From Alangreenwoodia sp964438605 (lineage in GTDB: Bacteria; Bacillota; Clostridia; Peptostreptococcales; Anaerovoracaceae): a stretch of 64,000 nucleotides of DNA. Position numbers and translations under genes: made by a program. The DNA lies in the NCBI GenBank assembly GCA_964438605.1, contig CAYTKT010000006.1, positions 10,535 to 74,534 on the forward strand, in the 5' to 3' direction. Every line of letters starts with the position of its first letter. Position 1 is the first letter of the stretch. Shown in pieces: positions 60,628 through 64,000 of the stretch. The notes under the pieces were generated by a model, which ran no database searches, had not been told where the DNA came from, and worked only from the letters and a program-made list of their open reading frames with translations.

Positions 60628-60671
60628 GATAAAGCGATAACGCGATAAAGTGGTAAAGCGCACGATAAAGC
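60628..60671 (+). repeat. Short direct repeats in the hisZG leader
   Basis: Near-copies of GATAAAGC follow one another (GATAAAGC, GATAACGC, GATAAAGT, GGTAAAGC, then GATAAAGC after GCAC) between the promoter and the ribosome site. They could bind a regulator or be a slipped-strand expansion. Confidence 0.5.
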
Positions 60672-60683
60672 AGGAGAGAGAAA

Positions 60684-62318
60684 ATGATCAATAACTTTAT
60701 TCCGGAAGGAGTTTCCGATCTGAATTATGAAGAATATGAAAAGTTGAAATCTGTGGAAGAAATGGTAGTTTCGTCATTCCGGCAGGATGGGTATCGCCAG
60801 ATTATGACGCCGACGTTTGAATATTATGACCTTTTTGCGGATGATACCATTTTTGCGGATACGAAGGAAATGTATAAGCTGGTCGATAAGAATGGCCAGC
60901 TGATGGTGCTGCGGCCCGATGCGACGATTCCGATTGCGCGGATGGTGGCGACCCATTATAAAGAAAAGGAAAACAGCGGGCCGCTGAAGCTGATGTATGT
61001 GACGACTGTTTACAGGACGGCTGATTTCCGTAAGGGAGAAAAGCGTGAGTTTAAGCAGGCCGGTATTGAAATGTTCGGCGCCAACAGCGCGTCAGCTGAT
61101 GCTGCAGTGATCGAATCGGCCATAGGTGCGCTGCGAAAGATTGTCAGAGACGATATGAAAGCAGAGATCGGCGACGCCGGATATTTTAACGGTCTGATGG
61201 AATCACTGGCGTGTCATCCGGGGTTTGAAGGATGTGAGATTCAGGCGCATCTTCGAGAACTGGTGGAGTCGAAAAATATTCCGGCTCTCAACCGGTTTGC
61301 TGAAGAATACAATATTCCGTCTGACATCCGTGAAGTACTGCTGGCGCTGCCGCTTCTTTTCGGCGAGGCGGAGCAGATTCTCGATCAGGCGGAAACGCTG
61401 GCATTAAACGACACCATGCGGACGGCAGTAGCAAATGTCCGGGAAATCTGCTCGCTGATCGGTAATCAAAGCGTTACAGAATGTATTTCCATTGATATGG
61501 GGCTCATCAACAAACTGGAATATTATTCCGGAATGATTTTTAAAATTTATCTGAAAGAGACGGGCGTGATTGTAGGCAGCGGCGGTCGTTACGACAAACT
61601 CATGAAGAAGTTCGGCAGGAATATTCCGGCAGTCGGCTTTGGCCTCAATGTGGATACGCTGGTGGAATCTCTGAAGACGGCGAAAAACGGCGCGAAGGGT
61701 GAAAATTTGCTGACGATTGCTCTCGGAAAGGGCAGACTGGCCGATATTACGTTTCAGAAGTTTGAAGAAGCCGGTATTCATTTCCCTGATTATTCCAAGG
61801 AAAGCCGCAAGCTGATCTTTGATGACGTTACGGGAAAATTCCGTATCATTTTTGTAAAAGCCGTAGACGTCGGGATTTATGTCGAAAAGGGCGCCTGTGA
61901 TGTGGGCGTAATCGGAAAAGACACGCTGCTTGAGAGCGGTTCAGATGTGTTTGAAATGATGGATCTCGGTTATGGAAAGTGTATTTTTGCAGTGGCGGCG
62001 CCGAAAGGTTTTCAGTATGATACGAAGAAGAAACTGCGTGTTGCAACGAAGTATCCGAATGTGGCAAAGAGGTATTTTGCAGGTTTCGGACGTTCCATCG
62101 AGGTGACTAAGATCAATGGTTCGGTAGAACTGGCACCGATTGTCGGACTGTCTGATGTGATTGTAGACATTGTTGAAACGGGAAGTACGCTGCGGGAAAA
62201 CGGTCTTGAAGTCGTAGAAAAAGTGGAGGACATCAGCGCACGGCTGATCGTCAACCGGGCAAGTCTCAAGACGAAGCAGGAACAGGTAACATTTATTATG
62301 GATGCGTTACGGGAATAA
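60684..62318 (+). CDS. hisZG: Fused HisZ-HisG: ATP phosphoribosyltransferase regulatory subunit plus catalytic subunit
   Basis: A 544-residue fusion. Residues 1 to about 330 are HisZ, a histidyl-tRNA-synthetase-like subunit (FIPEGVSDLNYEEYEKL, VLRPDATIPIARM, YRTADFRKGEKREFKQAGIE, SGGRYDKLMKKFG). Residues about 340-544 are the short-form HisG (LLTIALGKGRLADITFQKFEEAG, CDVGVIGKDTLLESG, KIATKYPN type here VATKYPNVAKRYF, VGLSDVIVDIVETGSTLRENGL). It starts histidine synthesis by joining ATP and PRPP. HisZ and HisG usually are separate chains in one complex, so the fusion fixes their 1:1 ratio. AGGAGAG precedes the ATG. Confidence 0.94.
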   Translation: MINNFIPEGVSDLNYEEYEKLKSVEEMVVSSFRQDGYRQIMTPTFEYYDLFADDTIFADTKEMYKLVDKNGQLMVLRPDATIPIARMVATHYKEKENSGPLKLMYVTTVYRTADFRKGEKREFKQAGIEMFGANSASADAAVIESAIGALRKIVRDDMKAEIGDAGYFNGLMESLACHPGFEGCEIQAHLRELVESKNIPALNRFAEEYNIPSDIREVLLALPLLFGEAEQILDQAETLALNDTMRTAVANVREICSLIGNQSVTECISIDMGLINKLEYYSGMIFKIYLKETGVIVGSGGRYDKLMKKFGRNIPAVGFGLNVDTLVESLKTAKNGAKGENLLTIALGKGRLADITFQKFEEAGIHFPDYSKESRKLIFDDVTGKFRIIFVKAVDVGIYVEKGACDVGVIGKDTLLESGSDVFEMMDLGYGKCIFAVAAPKGFQYDTKKKLRVATKYPNVAKRYFAGFGRSIEVTKINGSVELAPIVGLSDVIVDIVETGSTLRENGLEVVEKVEDISARLIVNRASLKTKQEQVTFIMDALRE

Positions 62319-62543
62319 TCACATAAAAACGGATTCAGATAATTTTAGATAGGTTTGCTATTAAATAGTTTGAAACAAGAGCTTTCCTGACGGTCAGTTG
62401 CCGGAAGGCGGCTTGAAAGTGATAACTGGAACAGAAAAACACTGCGGAGTTTGTGGAATGGATTGAGGTTATTTTGCAGCAGACTCAAATACGACAAAGC
62501 GGGGAAAACAATACTGGAAAATGTCCAGGGAGGAAGACGGCTC

Positions 62544-63836
62544 ATGAAAAAAAGGTTTGTAAAAAAAGGGGAAGAACTGGGTGCGGCGCGGATTCTGAGC
62601 AATCGTACAGATGATGATTTTGAGGCGGTAGACGCGACGGTCAAAGAAGTGATCGCAAAGGTTAGAGCAGAAGGTGACGCGGCTCTTCATTATTATAGTG
62701 AAAAATTCGGAGGACCTGGCAAAGAAGAAGTGGGGACTCTGCGGGTCAGCGAGCAGGAACTGGAAGAAGCGTATCATTCCGTGGAACCGGATGTTATCGC
62801 GGCGCTTGAGGTTGCAGCCGAAAATATACGGTCGTTTCACGAAAAGCAGCTCCAGAAAACGTGGAGTTATACAAAGGGCAATGATATTATGCTGGGACAG
62901 CTGATTCTGCCGATTCAGAATGTCGGAGTCTATGTGCCGGGCGGCACGGCGGCTTATCCGTCGTCGGTTTTAATGAACGTGATTCCGGCAAAAATTGCAG
63001 GATGTCCGAGAATCGTCATGTGTTCGCCGGCAGGGATGGACGGCAGGATTGATAAATATATCCTTGCTGCTGCAAAGATTACAGGAGCCGATGAGATTTA
63101 CAAGACAGGCGGCGCTCAGGCGATTGCAGCAATGACCTACGGCACGGAGAGCATCCGGCCTGTCAACAAGATTACAGGACCGGGAAGCGTGTTTGTGGCA
63201 AGGGCGAAAAAATATGTTTTCGGCACGGTGGATATCGATATGGTTGCCGGGCCGAGCGAAATCTGCATCGTGGCCGACAGCACGGGTGATCCTGTGTTTA
63301 TTGCGGCTGATATGCTGTCTCAGGCGGAACACGACAAGATGGCATCTTCAATTCTGATCACTGACAGCGCTGAAGTCGCTGAAAAAACGGAAGCAGAGCT
63401 TCAAAGACAGTTAGCATCTTTGGACCGCATGGAAATCGCAAGATCATCAGTTGAAAATAACGCGGCTATTTTTATAACGGAAGATATTGACAGCGCAATG
63501 ATTATCGCAAACGATATTGCGCCGGAGCATCTGGAACTCATGGTCAGTCAGCCGAAGGATTATCTTGGGAAGGTCACGGCGGCGGGAGCCGTCTTTCTCG
63601 GAAAATATGCGCCGGAACCTCTCGGAGACTACTTGGCCGGCCCGAATCACACGCTGCCGACGAGTGGGGCTGCAAAATTTGCATCGCCGCTGGGTGTCTA
63701 TGATTTTTTGACGAGAACGAGCATTATTCAGTATTCATACGATGATCTGATGGGCGTGAAGGATGAAATCATCCGTATTTCTGATAAGGAAGGTCTGACT
63801 GCTCACGGAAATGCGATTAAAGTCAGATTTAACTGA
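62544..63836 (+). CDS. hisD: Histidinol dehydrogenase
   Basis: Oxidises histidinol twice to histidine with NAD and zinc, the last step of the pathway. Motifs: VGVYVPGGTAAYPSSVLMNVIPAKIAG, GGAQAIAAMTYGTESI, KITGPGSVFVARAKK, DMVAGPSEI, and the HisD signature region ADMLSQAEHD, with GPNHTLPT near the end. At 430 residues it is complete. ATG 62544 follows GGGAGGAAG; the frame upstream to 62451 is leader. It lies 225 nt after hisZG, and further his genes probably follow beyond the window. 63837-64000 shows nothing recognisable. Confidence 0.96.
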   Translation: MKKRFVKKGEELGAARILSNRTDDDFEAVDATVKEVIAKVRAEGDAALHYYSEKFGGPGKEEVGTLRVSEQELEEAYHSVEPDVIAALEVAAENIRSFHEKQLQKTWSYTKGNDIMLGQLILPIQNVGVYVPGGTAAYPSSVLMNVIPAKIAGCPRIVMCSPAGMDGRIDKYILAAAKITGADEIYKTGGAQAIAAMTYGTESIRPVNKITGPGSVFVARAKKYVFGTVDIDMVAGPSEICIVADSTGDPVFIAADMLSQAEHDKMASSILITDSAEVAEKTEAELQRQLASLDRMEIARSSVENNAAIFITEDIDSAMIIANDIAPEHLELMVSQPKDYLGKVTAAGAVFLGKYAPEPLGDYLAGPNHTLPTSGAAKFASPLGVYDFLTRTSIIQYSYDDLMGVKDEIIRISDKEGLTAHGNAIKVRFN

Positions 63837-64000
63837 GATGATGAGTAGAGAATTTAGATAAGAAAAAATTATTTAGATTGATTTAAAATACAAACAATAA
63901 AACAGGCTGAAATTAAAATGAAATTAAAAAACGAAAAAATACGCCGTGCGAATTGTAAAATCAACTTGAACACTTGAACATTGAAAGATCCATAGAAACC

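Noticed and set aside
1..64000. tRNA, rRNA, T-box or known riboswitch
   Set aside because: I looked for T-arm GGTTCRANTCC, T-box TGGNACC and common riboswitch cores and saw none convincing; a covariance-model search would be decisive.

Overview
The window looks like chromosome of a spore-forming, anaerobic Firmicute of class Clostridia, probably gut-associated. An alpha/beta-type small acid-soluble spore protein, FtsEX beside an M23 peptidase, a butyryl-CoA:acetate/4-hydroxybutyrate CoA-transferase family enzyme, a dockerin-bearing M60 peptidase, S-layer homology domains, strong AGGAGG ribosome sites and sigma-A type promoters all point that way. Family and genus cannot be fixed from the sequence. 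Two assembly gaps are present: 100 N at 22649-22748 and 10 N at 49708-49717.

Layout. 1-4432: the 3' end of pyruvate carboxylase, DAHP synthase, purine nucleoside phosphorylase and an M29 aminopeptidase. 5199-12046: a translationally coupled pair, a 1707-residue secreted M60-type (mucin-degrading family) peptidase with a dockerin and fibronectin-like domains, then a secreted protein with three SLH domains and a cohesin-like N-terminus. 12722-16370: an SDR dehydrogenase, a TPR protein and 5-formyl-THF cyclo-ligase. 16594-20815: ftsE, ftsX and an M23 murein hydrolase. 21363-24196: recJ, interrupted by a 27-residue tandem repeat and the 100-N gap, then a TrpR-family regulator. 24631-26651: small proteins, a DUF134 regulator, rpmB and a DUF1292 protein. 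27229-29118: ammonium transporter and PII. 29835-35606: panC, miaB, an Asp23-family protein and recG. 36288-38063: a spore protein and a lytic transglycosylase. 38064-41707: a degenerate stretch of hairpins and gene remnants around an intact DUF1015 gene. 42124-44942: a secreted trigger-factor-like isomerase, a molybdate-type HTH/TOBE regulator and an internally deleted ModA-like lipoprotein. 45292-50656: a Gld-like ABC exporter operon broken by a scaffold gap that carries type I-C-like CRISPR repeats. 51198-57386: a HAD phosphatase, TerD protein, broken serine recombinase, CoA-transferase and an AAA-ATPase/nuclease. 57770-63836: a CapA-family protein and histidine genes (hisK opposite a hisZ-hisG fusion and hisD).

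Three patterns stand out. First, several otherwise ordinary proteins carry long low-complexity or repeat-built insertions and tails (RecJ, FtsE, the ABC ATPase, the GldG-like protein, DUF1015, 5-FCL, the FKBP lipoprotein). The RecJ case is an exact 81-bp coding minisatellite and the FtsE case a 33-bp one. Second, a dispersed repeat of about 150 bp, present at 21010, 24307 and (reverse strand) 59672, encodes or once encoded a peptide of about 25 residues behind a good ribosome site. Third, gene decay is common: remnants of a MutM/Fpg-type glycosylase, a pyridoxamine-phosphate-oxidase-like protein, a penicillin-binding protein, a serine recombinase with a single nonsense codon, and a ModA missing its middle. 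No rRNA or tRNA gene was recognised.
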